Part shown: one piece after another, positions 47,535-57,228 of the stretch | Position numbering within the stretch: the stretch's first letter is position 1 | Layout: each line of letters starts with the position of its first letter | From: Leptospira perdikensis | Lineage (GTDB): Bacteria; Spirochaetota; Leptospiria; Leptospirales; Leptospiraceae | Length of the DNA stretch: 64,000 nucleotides | Reading direction: 5' to 3' | NCBI RefSeq assembly: GCF_004769575.1 | Contig: NZ_RQGA01000003.1 | Location: forward strand, 186,001 to 250,000 | Translations under genes and position numbers: made by a program | Notes under the pieces: model-generated | Told to the model about the DNA's origin: nothing | Seen by the model: the letters and a program-made list of their open reading frames with translations, nothing else | Databases searched by the model: none

Positions 47535-47630
47535 TTAGGTGGGGCGGGTCCACCACCTAAGCGGTGGTGGACCGGGCTCTACGCTGCAATCTTTCGTAAA
47601 CGAAAGGATTTCCGCTGCGATCCCTCCCGC
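47535..47630 (-). repeat. Structured GC-rich repeat, copy 1 (after MCP gene)
   Basis: A 96-base GC-rich island in A+T-rich surroundings. It begins TTAGGT, has a perfect 11-bp stem (GGTCCACCACC 47547-47557 with 47563-47573), then GACCGGGCTCTACG (47570-47583), a second hairpin (CTTTCG-type stem 47588-47610) and a tail CCTCCCGC. A direct repeat CGCTGC(A/G)ATC brackets the second hairpin. In the orientation of the MCP gene it begins 15 bases after the stop codon. It shares the framework of the copy at 55883-56023. Confidence 0.75.
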
Positions 47631-47644
47631 TTAGATCTAATTGT

Positions 47645-49636
47645 TTATAATTGGAACTGGTCGCAGATTCCTTTTAATTTGTCTGCGGTATTGGAAAGGT
47701 TCTTTGCCGATGAAGACATCTCTTCGGCACCAGCGGCCGTGTTGATGGTATGTTCATTGATTTGGGTGATCACATCGGTAATTTCTCTTACGGCTCCTCT
47801 TTGTTCATCGGCAGCAACTTTGATTTGGTCAGACTCTCCTTTCACTACCCCTGAGTTTTCTAATACAGAACGATTGATCTCTGCCTGAGAATCCATAATG
47901 CTATAAAGAGAATCCATTGCATGGGAAACATCATTGATACTTTTAATAATCTCCTGAATGAGAGAAGTAGAGGATTGGATACTTTTTGCCCCACCGTCCA
48001 ATTCTTGGGAGTTTTTGTTGATCATTTCGGAAATCGATTTGATAGAGGAAGCAGTTCGAATGGAAAGTTTCGAAATCTCTTCTGCAACTACGGCAAATCC
48101 TCTTCCTGCATCCCCAGCACGAGCCGCTTCAATCGCAGCATTGAGAGCCAATAATTGTGTTTGATCCGAAATTTCATTGATGATCGCAATAATAGCCTTC
48201 ATTTCATCAGAAGATTTTAAGATATTACTGATCATATCATTCATTCCCGTAAGAGACTGTTCGCCTTCTTTAGCTTGGTTGGAAATGGATTTCATTCTCG
48301 TGAGGGTATGGTCGATTTCATCACCGACTCGTTTCACACTGTTTGCTAACTCTTGGATTTTAACTTGAAATTGAGAAATGTTTCTGTGTTGGATATCGAT
48401 AGAACCAGTGATGTTTTCCATACTCGCTGACATCTCTTCTACAGTAGCTGACATTTCTTCTGTGGAAGCTGCCGTTGCCTGTGCACCACCAGAAAAACTA
48501 TCAGAACTAGAAGAAAGTTGGCCCGCACTCGAAGCAAGTTCTTGAGAAATAAACTGAATTTCGGATATGATCTTTCGAAGACTAACTAAAAAGGAGTTTG
48601 TATCTCCACTAAGCTCTCCAATTTCATCATTGTGTGTGATATTTAACGATTGGGACAAATCACCAGCAGACATTTTTTTAAATAAATCACGAAGACCAGA
48701 TATTGGTTTGAGTCGTTTCGTAATCAAACGGGAAAGAGCAAAAATCGAAATACTCAAAATAATAAAAACAAAGATTCCAATTTTGAATAACATATCGTGA
48801 ACGACTGTTAAAATATCTCCCTTCGAAGCAATAGTCGCCAAACGAATGTCATACTTTTCTAAATCAAATACTGTGGCGATTTTTTCTTTCCCAAAGAAAT
48901 ATTCCATATGTTCTTCTGATTTGAGTTCGAGTAGTTTTTTCCCCCAATCTAGTTTTTTGATGTCGAGGTTTAGGATTAACTTTTTGTCAGGATGTCCAAT
49001 GACTTGGCCTTCTCTGTCTGTTATGGCAACAAAACCTTCCTTTCCAATCTGAACATCTTTTACTACTTCATCGGTAAGGTGGTTCAAAGAAACGGCGAAA
49101 GCAAAGATGGCCACAACTTGTTTGCCTTGGAATACTGGCATAGTTAGAACTGCAACTGGTTCTTGTGTGACAGGGGAGCGGGCCACCTTACTGAGGAGAG
49201 GTTTTCCTTCGAGAACGGCTTTGATATTTGCATCGAAACCTGTATTTCCCCAACGAAAACCAATTGCTTTTCCTGTGGCATCGGAAAAAACCATTGGGTT
49301 CTCTTCTGCAGTGGATAAAAATACATTTTCATAAACACCGAACTTTTGGCTTAAATTGGCGAGGAGTGGGTCTAAGTATTTGCGATCTTTTTTGATGCAT
49401 CTTTCTGCAAATTCTGGGTTACTCGCTGTGAACTCTGCTAATAGAAATTGTTGGTCAAAAAAATTGCGAATCTGTCTGCCGGAGAGTTTGGCTACGTTTT
49501 TCATCTCTCCAATATAAGCATCTACAATGTAGGATTTACCGATGATATAGGCGAAGGAGGAAATTCCAAGAGCCATTACAATAATTACGGTTACACTCAG
49601 AGCGACAATGACAGTCTTAAGGCTATTGAATTTCAT
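47645..49636 (-). CDS. Methyl-accepting chemotaxis protein with Cache sensor
   Basis: A 663-residue chemoreceptor. One N-terminal transmembrane helix ([23 protein letters not shown]), a periplasmic Cache-like sensor (about 35-290, including [18 protein letters not shown]), a second helix ([17 protein letters not shown]), HAMP (about 310-365), then a long cytoplasmic signalling domain with hairpin tip [28 protein letters not shown]. It should bind a small ligand outside and control CheA. ATG 49636 is chosen because AGGAT lies about 8 bases upstream. The gene is followed by structured repeat copy 1. Confidence 0.95.
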   Translation of the reverse strand: MKFNSLKTVIVALSVTVIIVMALGISSFAYIIGKSYIVDAYIGEMKNVAKLSGRQIRNFFDQQFLLAEFTASNPEFAERCIKKDRKYLDPLLANLSQKFGVYENVFLSTAEENPMVFSDATGKAIGFRWGNTGFDANIKAVLEGKPLLSKVARSPVTQEPVAVLTMPVFQGKQVVAIFAFAVSLNHLTDEVVKDVQIGKEGFVAITDREGQVIGHPDKKLILNLDIKKLDWGKKLLELKSEEHMEYFFGKEKIATVFDLEKYDIRLATIASKGDILTVVHDMLFKIGIFVFIILSISIFALSRLITKRLKPISGLRDLFKKMSAGDLSQSLNITHNDEIGELSGDTNSFLVSLRKIISEIQFISQELASSAGQLSSSSDSFSGGAQATAASTEEMSATVEEMSASMENITGSIDIQHRNISQFQVKIQELANSVKRVGDEIDHTLTRMKSISNQAKEGEQSLTGMNDMISNILKSSDEMKAIIAIINEISDQTQLLALNAAIEAARAGDAGRGFAVVAEEISKLSIRTASSIKSISEMINKNSQELDGGAKSIQSSTSLIQEIIKSINDVSHAMDSLYSIMDSQAEINRSVLENSGVVKGESDQIKVAADEQRGAVREITDVITQINEHTINTAAGAEEMSSSAKNLSNTADKLKGICDQFQL

Positions 49637-49663
49637 TTTGCGGTATCCTAACAAAAACAAATA

Positions 49664-49682
49664 GAATCATATGTCATGATTC
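49664..49682. repeat. Palindrome GAATCAT-N5-ATGATTC upstream of MCP
   Basis: Perfect 7-bp arms (49664-49670, 49676-49682) around a 5-base spacer in the 250-base region between the divergent MCP (start 49636) and SpoIIAA-like gene (start 49887). The size and spacing suit a dimeric regulator operator just before the MCP start. The rest of that region shows nothing else I can assign. Confidence 0.35.
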
Positions 49683-49874
49683 GTAGACGGGGTTTGTCAA
49701 ACCACATATTTGAGTGATTCTTATGAAATCTTGGATCGTGTTGGAATTTTCGTTTTTTTTGGGCATTCTGTACTGCCGTTTTTAAGACCTTCGGACATTC
49801 ACCTAAATAGTCTAAAAACGAAAGAGGAATTTGAATCGGTTTTGGGTTTTCCAAAACGGAATTTTGTAACGTTC

Positions 49875-49880
49875 AGGAGG
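49875..49880 (+). promoter_or_regulatory. Consensus Shine-Dalgarno AGGAGG deciding a TTG start
   Basis: AGGAGG at 49875-49880 is followed after 6 bases by TTG at 49887. This is a much stronger ribosome site than any upstream in the same frame and places the gene start at 49887 rather than at the ATG 49710. Confidence 0.75.
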
Positions 49881-49886
49881 ATCTAT

Positions 49887-50261
49887 TTGAGTTGGTTTAA
49901 AATCGAAGGACAAAAAGTATTTTATGCGAATTATCGGGGTTTGGACGGAGAACAAATGATCGAGCGATTGGATGAAATCATTCAAATCTACCGGCTTGAA
50001 CCGGAAAAATTCTATAGTCTGATCGACTTTACCAATAGTTTTTTATCAGAAGAGTACATTTCGGAAATGATGAATGGAGAAATTACCGCATTACGCAAAC
50101 AGAAGATCATCAAAACGGCTGTTATCGGCCTTAATTTTGCCAAAGTCGCAATATTAGAGGTTTATAAAGTCCTCAATGGGGATGAAAAGTTCAAACTGTT
50201 TGATACCAAAGAAGAAGCATTAGAATGGCTAACGAGTGAGATCAAAAAAAGAACATCATAA
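49887..50261 (+). CDS. Small SpoIIAA-like (STAS/SEC14-type) protein
   Basis: A 124-residue soluble protein read from TTG 49887. It begins SWFKIEGQKVFYANYRGLDG and continues with alternating strands and helices (KFYSLIDFTNSFLSEEYI, KTAVIGLNFAKVAILEVY), resembling the SpoIIAA-like family found in many bacteria next to signalling genes. No phosphoserine loop is visible. It is divergent from an MCP and tail to tail with a DUF3052-like gene. The family call is from pattern memory. Confidence 0.65.
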   Translation: MSWFKIEGQKVFYANYRGLDGEQMIERLDEIIQIYRLEPEKFYSLIDFTNSFLSEEYISEMMNGEITALRKQKIIKTAVIGLNFAKVAILEVYKVLNGDEKFKLFDTKEEALEWLTSEIKKRTS

Positions 50262-50267
50262 ATCTTT

Positions 50268-50678
50268 TTATCGATTTTCTTTCCGAATGACCAGTTTCAA
50301 TCCAGACCAAATCTCATCTACGGCACAAACTTTGATATCAACGAGCCCAAGTTCTAAGGCAAAATTACGAATGAGATCCTCATTCATATCGGAAGGAATT
50401 TTGGCAGACTTCTTTGGCCAAGAGATCCAAATCATTCCCGTTGGTTTGATGAATTTTATGAGTTTCGGTAGTTTTTGAAAATACTCTTTGGAAGATAATG
50501 TGAAAAAATGAATCATATCCAATCCAGACTTTGGTTTGTCTAAGATCTGAATTTGTTTAGGCAGTGTTCCCCAATCTTTGATAAAATCTTTGGACGGAAG
50601 GTTGATAAAGTGTAGGATCATACTCTCTTTGATCCCTAATTTTTCAATGAGTGGTTTTCCTGAATAGCCGGCCGCCAT
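50268..50678 (-). CDS. DUF3052-like small protein
   Basis: A 136-residue soluble protein starting MAAGYSGKPLIEKLGIKESM. ATG 50678 is supported by GGGAGAG 5-6 bases upstream; 50708 is the alternative. The order AGYSGKPLxxKLGIK then IHFFTLSSKEYFQKLPKLIKFIKPTGMIWISWPKKS is what I remember as DUF3052, whose members look like degraded SAM-methyltransferase folds. Function unknown. Confidence 0.75.
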   Translation of the reverse strand: MAAGYSGKPLIEKLGIKESMILHFINLPSKDFIKDWGTLPKQIQILDKPKSGLDMIHFFTLSSKEYFQKLPKLIKFIKPTGMIWISWPKKSAKIPSDMNEDLIRNFALELGLVDIKVCAVDEIWSGLKLVIRKENR

Positions 50679-50841
50679 AAATCTCTCCCGTGTTGAGGAA
50701 TCTTTCACTGGTATCGGTAAAATACTGTTAGTTTATTAATTTAAAATCTACAATAACCATAGGGTTTGATTGAGAATGGAATGTCCACCAAACAGGAAAA
50801 AATTATATTGACGAAGGTATTTGTATTCCCAGAATTCTGTC

Positions 50842-52497
50842 ATGAAATTCTTCCAGGTTTTATCGAATCTTCCTTTCTTTGTAGTTTTAATCCTTACGAT
50901 TCACTGTTCCAAAAAAACTGAATATATCCCTCTTACAGAACCCCACTCTTTGATTGTGTATACCAGTGCCGATTTTGAAATTATTAACTTAGAAGACAAA
51001 AAAACTCCGATCAAAAGATTCACAAACTATCGCGGAGTCATTGAAGTAGAGGGTGTACATAGATTCATCCCCCAAAAAGATAATGATAAGGAATTATTTT
51101 ACTTTCAAATCAAATGTTTGAGTGAATGGAAATGCCCAGAAGAAAAAGCGATTCTTTCCAGAGGATCCTTTTTGATGAATCCAAAATTCTCTTACGGCGA
51201 AAACCCTTCTTATGGCCCTAATGGGTATTTCATTCCCCAATCCAGTGTAAAATCTGCAGCAGAGACTTTAAATTTTTTAACCCAAAATGATGCCGAGGTT
51301 CCGACTTCTGGATTTAATAAGGATGTATTTAAAGATTGGATAAAGGTAAATGAAACTACTGGTGAAGATTCATTTGTGAATTTGTATTATCTATTTGAAA
51401 CTTGGAAAAACAAAACTTTTGATCCAGAATCGCAAAAGGTTTTAAAGCGAACTCATAAAAGTTTAAAGTTTTTAAGTGAACAAACAGATCCAGCGGAAAT
51501 TGAATCTTTTATCGCAAGTCATCCCATCGATCCAGAAATTTTAAACGAACCCAAAATTCAATCGGCTTATGTCAATTTTATCAACAGACATTTGGATACT
51601 TTCTTTCATATCGAAAGAAGTAATAAAGAAATTTCCAATCAATTCGAAACATCTGCAGAAATTCCTTACTTACAAGAGTTAGCTTTTCAAAAGATTATGG
51701 AATCAGGAGAGTTTGTTTTTGATCCCCTCCCTCCCGAAGAAGTGGTTCCCAATGCAGAAACAATCACTCTTACTAAAAAGAATTGGACACTTACAATTAA
51801 AAAACCAAGACAAGTCCAATTGAAATTTGGATTTGTTCCCAATACGGAATGGATCATAAAAAGAATCCAATCGGTTCCCAATGAAGAATTTCTTTCTTTT
51901 AAATTAATAGCAGAGAATGGAAACGAGTTTCATGTAAAATCAAAACAACTTCCAAAAGTTTTTGATGGTGCAGAAAAAATGAAAGAGTTTTCAGCAACCC
52001 TTCCCAAAAAAGCAACAGAGATCATCGACCAATTTGCTTCTGATTCTGCAAAAGAAGCTGGTGTTTATTTGGCATTGAAGTTTGGTAAAGGTGGTTATGA
52101 TCCTATTAAAAACCAATACGAATATTCAATCGATGATCCGGCAATCATCCATTATTACTTTAAAAATAATAAAATCATCAAAGCAGATAAGTCGGAAATT
52201 TCAGGAGACTTGAGTTATAGTATTGGTGACGATTATTCAACTGATACTTTTGATGCTTGGTATCAAAAGTATAACAAAGAGAAAAAAGAATATACCGTCT
52301 TTGTAAATTACACTCACTCGGATTGTGGTTGCGATTGTTCCATAAATAAATCCGTAGACAACCAATGTTGGACCGCAGGTGAAATGATCAAAATTCGTTT
52401 TCCTGGACATGCCATTTTAAACAAAGATTTTTCAGAAGCCCGAGTCGAATTTGAAAAACCAGCATCCTTTCTTTGTAATGAACCGTTGAATGAGTAA
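50842..52497 (+). CDS. Large lipoprotein of unknown function
   Basis: A 551-residue predicted lipoprotein. ATG 50842 starts a signal (MKFFQVLSNLPFFVVLILTIHC) whose end TIHC matches the lipobox of the nitrilase-fold lipoprotein at 30249. The mature protein is mixed alpha/beta with no recognised domain; near the C-terminus is a compact cysteine cluster (YTHSDCGCDCSINKSVDNQC) that could bind metal or form disulfides. Ends at a hairpin terminator. Confidence 0.75.
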   Translation: MKFFQVLSNLPFFVVLILTIHCSKKTEYIPLTEPHSLIVYTSADFEIINLEDKKTPIKRFTNYRGVIEVEGVHRFIPQKDNDKELFYFQIKCLSEWKCPEEKAILSRGSFLMNPKFSYGENPSYGPNGYFIPQSSVKSAAETLNFLTQNDAEVPTSGFNKDVFKDWIKVNETTGEDSFVNLYYLFETWKNKTFDPESQKVLKRTHKSLKFLSEQTDPAEIESFIASHPIDPEILNEPKIQSAYVNFINRHLDTFFHIERSNKEISNQFETSAEIPYLQELAFQKIMESGEFVFDPLPPEEVVPNAETITLTKKNWTLTIKKPRQVQLKFGFVPNTEWIIKRIQSVPNEEFLSFKLIAENGNEFHVKSKQLPKVFDGAEKMKEFSATLPKKATEIIDQFASDSAKEAGVYLALKFGKGGYDPIKNQYEYSIDDPAIIHYYFKNNKIIKADKSEISGDLSYSIGDDYSTDTFDAWYQKYNKEKKEYTVFVNYTHSDCGCDCSINKSVDNQCWTAGEMIKIRFPGHAILNKDFSEARVEFEKPASFLCNEPLNE

Positions 52498-52544
52498 TGA
52501 AAGTCCCAGTTTTCGGACATAATTAATTTTTCTCTAGAGCTTTT

Positions 52545-52576
52545 CTAAATCCTCCTTACTCACTGAGGATTTAGAA
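52545..52576. terminator. Terminator hairpin after the lipoprotein gene
   Basis: Inverted repeat CTAAATCCTC / GAGGATTTAG, 10-bp arms, 10-base loop, about 50 bases after the stop at 52497 (end points good to a base or two). No long T-run on the + strand follows, so termination may be rho-assisted. The remaining sequence up to the MCP start at 52733 shows nothing further. Confidence 0.6.
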
Positions 52577-52732
52577 TACAAACAGTTCGTTCCTTCTTTA
52601 AAAAATCTAGATTTCATTGAAAAATGGAAAAAATGCGGATCATTTCCTTCGGTTTTGATCCGTAGATGTATACAACCAATAAAAAATTGGCCTAATCGCC
52701 GTTCTGGTGATGTAATGAATTGAGGGTATTCA

Positions 52733-54298
52733 GTGTTAACGATTGCAGATCTTTGGAAACAAGGAAAAATCATTATTAACAGAATCAGGTTTGGTCTGGT
52801 TCTTTTATTCGTTTTTGCGATGTTAGGTGCCAAAGACGAATTCCAACCAAAGATGTTTGTGATCCATATGATTGGAACCTGCACGATGGGATTTTATTGT
52901 GCGATTGCTTATATCCTAGAAAAAAAAACAAATCCTCCAACTTGGTTTCATAAACTTTTAGTCTTACTCGATACATTGGTTCTTTCGGGAACCATCATCA
53001 TGGATTGTACGTTAAGTGCTAAGGAAGCAGAGGCAGCCCTTGCCAATGCTATTGTGTATTTTATCTTTTTCTTCAACGCAATTTATTCAGGATTTTTGGG
53101 TGATCGCAAATTTGTATTGATTAACTCTCTATTGGGTGCTTTTTTATCTGCCGTTGCTCTTTACTGTGCTGTTACTATTTCTGGACTTCAACTTTCTGTT
53201 GATCCAGAACTTTCCAGTAAACCTGGTTATATTGGTGTTACAGGTGAGATATTAAAACCAGTGTTTATTTTCACTGCCGGTTATATTGCTAGTTTACTCG
53301 TTCAATTATTAACAAAGATTAGTTCTCTTGCAGAAATTAAAGCACACGAAGCAGAACTTTTACTTAGTCAATCTAAGGAACGAAATAAAATTTCTTCTAA
53401 CGCAGCTGTAAAATTAGAAAGTTCGATCAGAAATTTTAGCGATTTTGTTTCACAAACTTCGATTAAACTAGAATCTCAAGCGGCTTCCTTAGAAGAGATT
53501 ACTGCAGTGATTTCTGAATTATCGAGTTCCTTTGAATCTAATGGATCTTCGATTGAAGAACAAAACAACAAAGTACAAGGAATGGTATCCGATACAGAAA
53601 TTCTAAAAGAAACTGTAGATCGAATTCTTGTACAAAGTGAACGTTTGGTAGAAATTGCTGAGATTAATAAAAAAGAAAGTATGTCGGTTACAGAAGTAGC
53701 TGACCAAACCGCTGCCCATCTAGAATCCATTCAATCTTCCTTTGATCAAGTAAACGAAATCAATAATATTGTCGCCGAAATTGGGGAAAAAACAAACTTA
53801 CTTGCGTTAAATGCATCGATTGAAGCAGCAAGGGCTGGTGATGTAGGAAAAGGATTCGCGGTTGTTGCAAACGAAGTGAGTAAACTTGCCGAGTTCACCA
53901 AAAACAACGTAAAACGAATTGCTGTAGTTGTTAAAAGTTCCAAAGAGATCATTACCAATGCCAGAAATGCTTCACAAAGTACCGGTGAATTAGCAAAATC
54001 TCAAATTGATCGATTGAACCAAACATTGGTGGCCATCCAAAACATGAATCAATTGTATTTGGAACAAAGAAATACATTATCTGCAATTTTAGTGGAGTTG
54101 GCACAAATTCGAGAACTATCCAAACAAATTTCAGAGTCCACCAAAGAACAGTTACTTGGTCAAAAAGAAGCATCAAAAGGCATTGTTCAACTAGAAATGG
54201 AGGTCAACGAAATCAGTCGCGCCTCCAAAGATCTAGAAGAACATATTGAAATGATCAAAGATGAAGCCAATAAATTGGCATCAATGAGCCAGAGTTAA
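52733..54298 (+). CDS. Methyl-accepting chemotaxis protein with multi-helix membrane domain, no HAMP
   Basis: A 521-residue chemoreceptor. About six hydrophobic segments fill the first ~205 residues (for example [52 protein letters not shown]) with very short loops; there is no periplasmic sensor and no HAMP domain. The cytoplasmic part has the usual signalling hairpin ([33 protein letters not shown]). It may sense membrane-embedded signals or energy state. GTG start at 52733 with GAGGG about 7 bases upstream. Confidence 0.92.
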   Translation: MLTIADLWKQGKIIINRIRFGLVLLFVFAMLGAKDEFQPKMFVIHMIGTCTMGFYCAIAYILEKKTNPPTWFHKLLVLLDTLVLSGTIIMDCTLSAKEAEAALANAIVYFIFFFNAIYSGFLGDRKFVLINSLLGAFLSAVALYCAVTISGLQLSVDPELSSKPGYIGVTGEILKPVFIFTAGYIASLLVQLLTKISSLAEIKAHEAELLLSQSKERNKISSNAAVKLESSIRNFSDFVSQTSIKLESQAASLEEITAVISELSSSFESNGSSIEEQNNKVQGMVSDTEILKETVDRILVQSERLVEIAEINKKESMSVTEVADQTAAHLESIQSSFDQVNEINNIVAEIGEKTNLLALNASIEAARAGDVGKGFAVVANEVSKLAEFTKNNVKRIAVVVKSSKEIITNARNASQSTGELAKSQIDRLNQTLVAIQNMNQLYLEQRNTLSAILVELAQIRELSKQISESTKEQLLGQKEASKGIVQLEMEVNEISRASKDLEEHIEMIKDEANKLASMSQS

Positions 54299-54313
54299 AC
54301 CAAAACTTAGTCT

Positions 54314-54341
54314 GAACTTTGGAATTTCCCTTCCAAAGTTC
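54314..54341. terminator. Bidirectional terminator hairpin
   Basis: Perfect 11-bp stem GAACTTTGGAA (54314-54324) with 54331-54341, 6-base loop, then TTTTTT a few bases on. It lies in the 53-base gap between convergent MCP and hydrolase genes. Confidence 0.88.
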
Positions 54342-54351
54342 CTTTAGTTTT

Positions 54352-55212
54352 TTAATCCTCTTTTAAAAAGTTTAGAATTTCTTCCTTAACACTCTCGGTT
54401 CGCAAAATCATTTTGTGGCCGAGCCCTTTGGTTTGTACTAACTTGGATTTTTTCCATGCTTTCGAAACAGCAAGTCCCATAGAAAATGGAATTTCTAAAT
54501 CATCTTCATCATGGATAACAAGCAGAGAGTTACTAAACTTAGGACCGGCTGCCCCTAAATCTAAACTACTCAACGGTTGTTTTACTTTTCGTTCCAAAAG
54601 GATTCGCATGGATTCTTGTTCTTCTTCCGTTAATCGAAAGTATTCACTGAACGTTTTTCTTAATATTTCTAATCGCAAAGGCGGTGCAATATAAACTAGT
54701 TTGTTTGCACTGACACCTAATTCTTGTGCTACGGTAGCAACCGCACCTCCAAATGAATGTGTGATGATAATATCAGGATTACCAATTTCCTGGACAAGCC
54801 TGCGGACCATCTTTGCCGAAAGAACAATATTGGAATACCTTCCAGTAGAATATCCATGTCCTGGCAAATCGATCCCGAAAACATTATAACCTTCTTCCAA
54901 TAGTGCAGGAACAATCCTTGCAAAGTTCCCCGTATTTCCATTCCAACCATGAATGAGAAGGATGGTTTTACCTTCTCCCTTCCAATGAAAGTATTGAATG
55001 CGATGTTCGTTTTCTTGGAATTCTTTTTGTTCAGCCAGTGCCAACACATCCATTTCCTTTCGGGATGGTTTCTGTTTTTGCGTTGATAAAAAATACTGAG
55101 CGGCCACATAACCAAAAAACATCGGCTTTCTTCTGGCAAAGGCCCATTTTTCTTCTATCGGAATAGGGTAAGTTCTATTTAAAGAACGAACGATCGTGCT
55201 ATTTGTTTCCAT
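54352..55212 (-). CDS. Alpha/beta hydrolase, TetR-linked
   Basis: A 286-residue alpha/beta hydrolase. Oxyanion segment LLIHGWNGNTGNF, nucleophile elbow ITHSFGGAVAT (GxSxG variant H-S-F-G-G), acidic residue in VIHDEDDLEIPF and histidine in KGLGHKMIL make a complete triad. Substrate unknown; such TetR-linked hydrolases often act on lipophilic esters. It lies 21 bases downstream of a tetR gene on the same strand. A sequence similar to the putative TetR operator lies in its first codons (55185-55199). Confidence 0.87.
   Translation of the reverse strand: METNSTIVRSLNRTYPIPIEEKWAFARRKPMFFGYVAAQYFLSTQKQKPSRKEMDVLALAEQKEFQENEHRIQYFHWKGEGKTILLIHGWNGNTGNFARIVPALLEEGYNVFGIDLPGHGYSTGRYSNIVLSAKMVRRLVQEIGNPDIIITHSFGGAVATVAQELGVSANKLVYIAPPLRLEILRKTFSEYFRLTEEEQESMRILLERKVKQPLSSLDLGAAGPKFSNSLLVIHDEDDLEIPFSMGLAVSKAWKKSKLVQTKGLGHKMILRTESVKEEILNFLKED
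55185..55199. promoter_or_regulatory. Putative TetR operator-like site inside hydrolase start
   Basis: AACGAACGATCGTGC on the + strand matches 13 of 15 bases of the site at 55848-55863 read on the opposite strand. The ACGA...TCGT symmetry is typical of TetR-family operators. Lies within codons 5-9 of the hydrolase gene. Confidence 0.4.
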
Positions 55213-55233
55213 AACTTAATCCTTATACTTCTG

Positions 55234-55839
55234 TTAGTCCCAACTGTCTTCATACTGATTTCGTTTGATAAGTTCGTTAAAACTTTGTTTGGCTTTTTTT
55301 TCGGCATTTTTATCTTCCAAAAGTCTGTTGTAAAAATGAAAAGATAAAATGAGACCCCAAATATCTTGGACCATCTTATCTACATTTGTATTGGAAGATA
55401 ATTCTAAAGTGTTTTTCGCATCTTCTACAAATTGTTTTAAAGTCTTTTGCCAACTGAGTTGTGTTTTTTTCAAATGATCTCTGACAACACCTGGCCTGTC
55501 ATCAAATTCAGAACTAGAAGATAAAAACAAACAACCGCCTGGTAAACTATCTGTATGTGCCCACGACAACCACATCTGAAATGCAGTTTTAAGTCTAGCT
55601 ATCCCTGGTTTGGTTTTGAGAGAAGGGTATACTACATTTCTTCGAAAGAGTTCACTTCCCACTCGTAACACTTCAATTTGAAGATTTTCTTTGGAGGCAA
55701 ACTTGGCAAAAAGTCCACTTTTGGACATCCCCAATTCATCAGCTAAGGTGCCTATAGTGAGGCCTTGCAATCCTTGGACACTCGCTACCTGGACCGCTTT
55801 TTCCAGAATTATGGATTTTGTTTCCTCACCTTTACTCAC
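55234..55839 (-). CDS. TetR-family transcriptional regulator
   Basis: A 201-residue repressor. The N-terminal helix-turn-helix (LQGLTIGTLADELGMSKSGLFAKFASKENL) is the standard TetR DNA-binding domain; the rest is the helical ligand and dimer domain, in which SLPGGCLFLSSSSEFDDRPG is typical of a recognised subgroup. It probably represses its own promoter and the hydrolase gene downstream. A likely operator lies at 55848-55863, nine bases before the start codon. Confidence 0.93.
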   Translation of the reverse strand: MSKGEETKSIILEKAVQVASVQGLQGLTIGTLADELGMSKSGLFAKFASKENLQIEVLRVGSELFRRNVVYPSLKTKPGIARLKTAFQMWLSWAHTDSLPGGCLFLSSSSEFDDRPGVVRDHLKKTQLSWQKTLKQFVEDAKNTLELSSNTNVDKMVQDIWGLILSFHFYNRLLEDKNAEKKAKQSFNELIKRNQYEDSWD

Positions 55840-55847
55840 AAATAAAA

Positions 55848-55863
55848 GTACGACCGTTCGTTT
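55848..55863. promoter_or_regulatory. Putative TetR operator upstream of tetR
   Basis: GTACGACCGTTCGTTT on the + strand; the reverse reads AAACGAACGGTCGTAC, with ACGA/TCGT ends. It is 9 bases upstream of the tetR start and resembles a second site at 55185-55199. Autoregulation is the simplest reading. Confidence 0.5.
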
Positions 55864-55882
55864 AAATTTGTAAAGTACTTTT

Positions 55883-56023
55883 TTAGGTCTGCCCGCCTCG
55901 AATTGGATTCCAAATCTGGATTGGTTCGAAAACCGACCGGGCTTCTACGGGGTGCGCTAAACGCTCCCGTCCTCGGAAGGCTTTTCGCCTTCTCGGACCA
56001 AGCCCTCCGTATCCCTGGCGGGA
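55883..56023 (-). repeat. Structured GC-rich repeat, copy 2 (after DUF1579 gene)
   Basis: Begins TTAGGT, contains GACCGGGCTTCTACG (55935-55949, as in copy 1), then a 24-base block at 55949-55972, a hairpin GAAGGC-TTTTC-GCCTTC (55976-55992), and the block GACCAAGCCCTCCGTATCC (55996-56014). The 24-base block and the last block recur inverted in copy 3. In the orientation of the DUF1579 gene it begins 36 bases after the stop codon. Confidence 0.8.
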
Positions 56024-56059
56024 TGGTGGTTGGATATGGAATCGCATCGTTTATTCATT

Positions 56060-56560
56060 CTAAGTCTTTCGTTTGTAGAATGTCTCCGTTGCTTTTGCTT
56101 CTTCCCCTTCCGGAGAGATATTAAAAGCTGTCAGAGAAAATTCGTCATTACTGATGAACTGAATTTCGGTTCTCCAACCCCAGAGTTTTTCACCATACTC
56201 AGGGTTGCCATAGGAACCATTCATAAAAAAGCCATTTCCTTTTGATTCTCCACTAGACAACATAATTTGTGTTCCCATGTGAAAACTATCGATCCAAGAA
56301 CTTGTAAACCTTTGGTAAGGGATATCAAATCCAATGACCATCTTTCCAACAAAGGGTTTCCCTTCCAAACTACTTTGGTAATCTAAAGAAATGAATCGGC
56401 CACCAAACAGACTCGTGATGGTGACCTCAGCGGGTGACTCATCTGCTAAAACATCTTTTTCAAACCAAGTTTTGGTTTTTCCATTCCAATTACCAATCAA
56501 ACTTTGTAATTGTTTGTGGGCACCGTTTGTTAGAGACTGTTCGAATTTGTTTGATGTCAT
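56060..56560 (-). CDS. DUF1579-family protein
   Basis: A 166-residue soluble protein. It shows the DUF1579 pattern as I remember it: LIGNWNGKTKTWFEKD, then GGRFISLDYQSSLEGKPFVGKMVIGFD, and MLSSGESKGN with a C-terminal beta strand. The fold is a small beta barrel resembling lipocalin-like or FABP-like domains. Function unknown. It lies between structured repeat copy 2 (downstream) and the YiaAB gene (upstream). Confidence 0.82.
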   Translation of the reverse strand: MTSNKFEQSLTNGAHKQLQSLIGNWNGKTKTWFEKDVLADESPAEVTITSLFGGRFISLDYQSSLEGKPFVGKMVIGFDIPYQRFTSSWIDSFHMGTQIMLSSGESKGNGFFMNGSYGNPEYGEKLWGWRTEIQFISNDEFSLTAFNISPEGEEAKATETFYKRKT

Positions 56561-56594
56561 TTGTTTGCCTTACGGTTTGATTTCGTTCGATCAA

Positions 56595-57083
56595 TTATGT
56601 TTTGTCTTTTGGTGAGAGTTCTGGTTTGATATTTCCTTCGGCCATTCGTAAATCACGGACGTTTTTTTGAACAGCAACGGCAGCAAATAAACTGAGAACA
56701 AATGAAATTCCAAAAAAACCTTTTTCACTTAAAGCGAGAGTTGCATTCCAGAGTCCGATGAAAAGTAGTGAGAGAGTCAAAGCGACGGAAAACCAACACA
56801 AACCAATATAGATACCGGTAACAAATAAACCTTCCAATTGGTCTCTTACCGTTTTTTGTAAAGAAACGGCAGAAAACAATCCGTACATTAAAATTGTAAT
56901 ATAAAAACCTTTTTCGTTTAACATCATGTCGGCGTTCCAAATTCCTACGATGAATGTAAACATACCAATAACGAGAGAAAGCCAGGAAGCTCCAATAAAG
57001 GCAGCAGAGGGTTTTTGAGGTTGAGTGATCATTTCGGAAGTTGTATGGTCCGTTTCCGATTTGGTCAAGAATTTTGTTAACAT
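56595..57083 (-). CDS. YiaA/YiaB-family inner membrane protein
   Basis: A 162-residue protein with four hydrophobic segments arranged as two repeats of a two-helix unit. The repeats show SLVIGMFTFIVGIWNADMMLNEKG and LSLLFIGLWNATLALSEKG-like sequences followed by VSLQKTVRDQ and VAVQKNVRDL. This is the duplicated YiaAB unit, of unknown function, seen in enterobacterial YiaA and YiaB. Upstream of the DUF1579 gene and probably co-transcribed (34-base gap). Confidence 0.87.
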   Translation of the reverse strand: MLTKFLTKSETDHTTSEMITQPQKPSAAFIGASWLSLVIGMFTFIVGIWNADMMLNEKGFYITILMYGLFSAVSLQKTVRDQLEGLFVTGIYIGLCWFSVALTLSLLFIGLWNATLALSEKGFFGISFVLSLFAAVAVQKNVRDLRMAEGNIKPELSPKDKT

Positions 57084-57228
57084 CGTCGAGACCTTCAGGA
57101 TGTTTCTTTTCTTTCGTTCTTTAAAGAATTCATGAAAGTTTTAATCTTTGGATTTCTTTCTATTTTGTGGTTAAAATTGCGTAAAGAATCCTGATTGAAA
57201 TATGGAGTCATAAAAAGATTGATTGGTT

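Noticed and set aside
49710..49886. N-terminal extension of the SpoIIAA-like protein from ATG 49710
   Set aside because: The 59 extra residues look noncoding and there is no ribosome site, while AGGAGG sits 6 bases before TTG 49887.
52534..52884. 116-codon open frame on the reverse strand before the second MCP
   Set aside because: It is antisense to the MCP start and terminator hairpin, has no family resemblance and no ribosome site.
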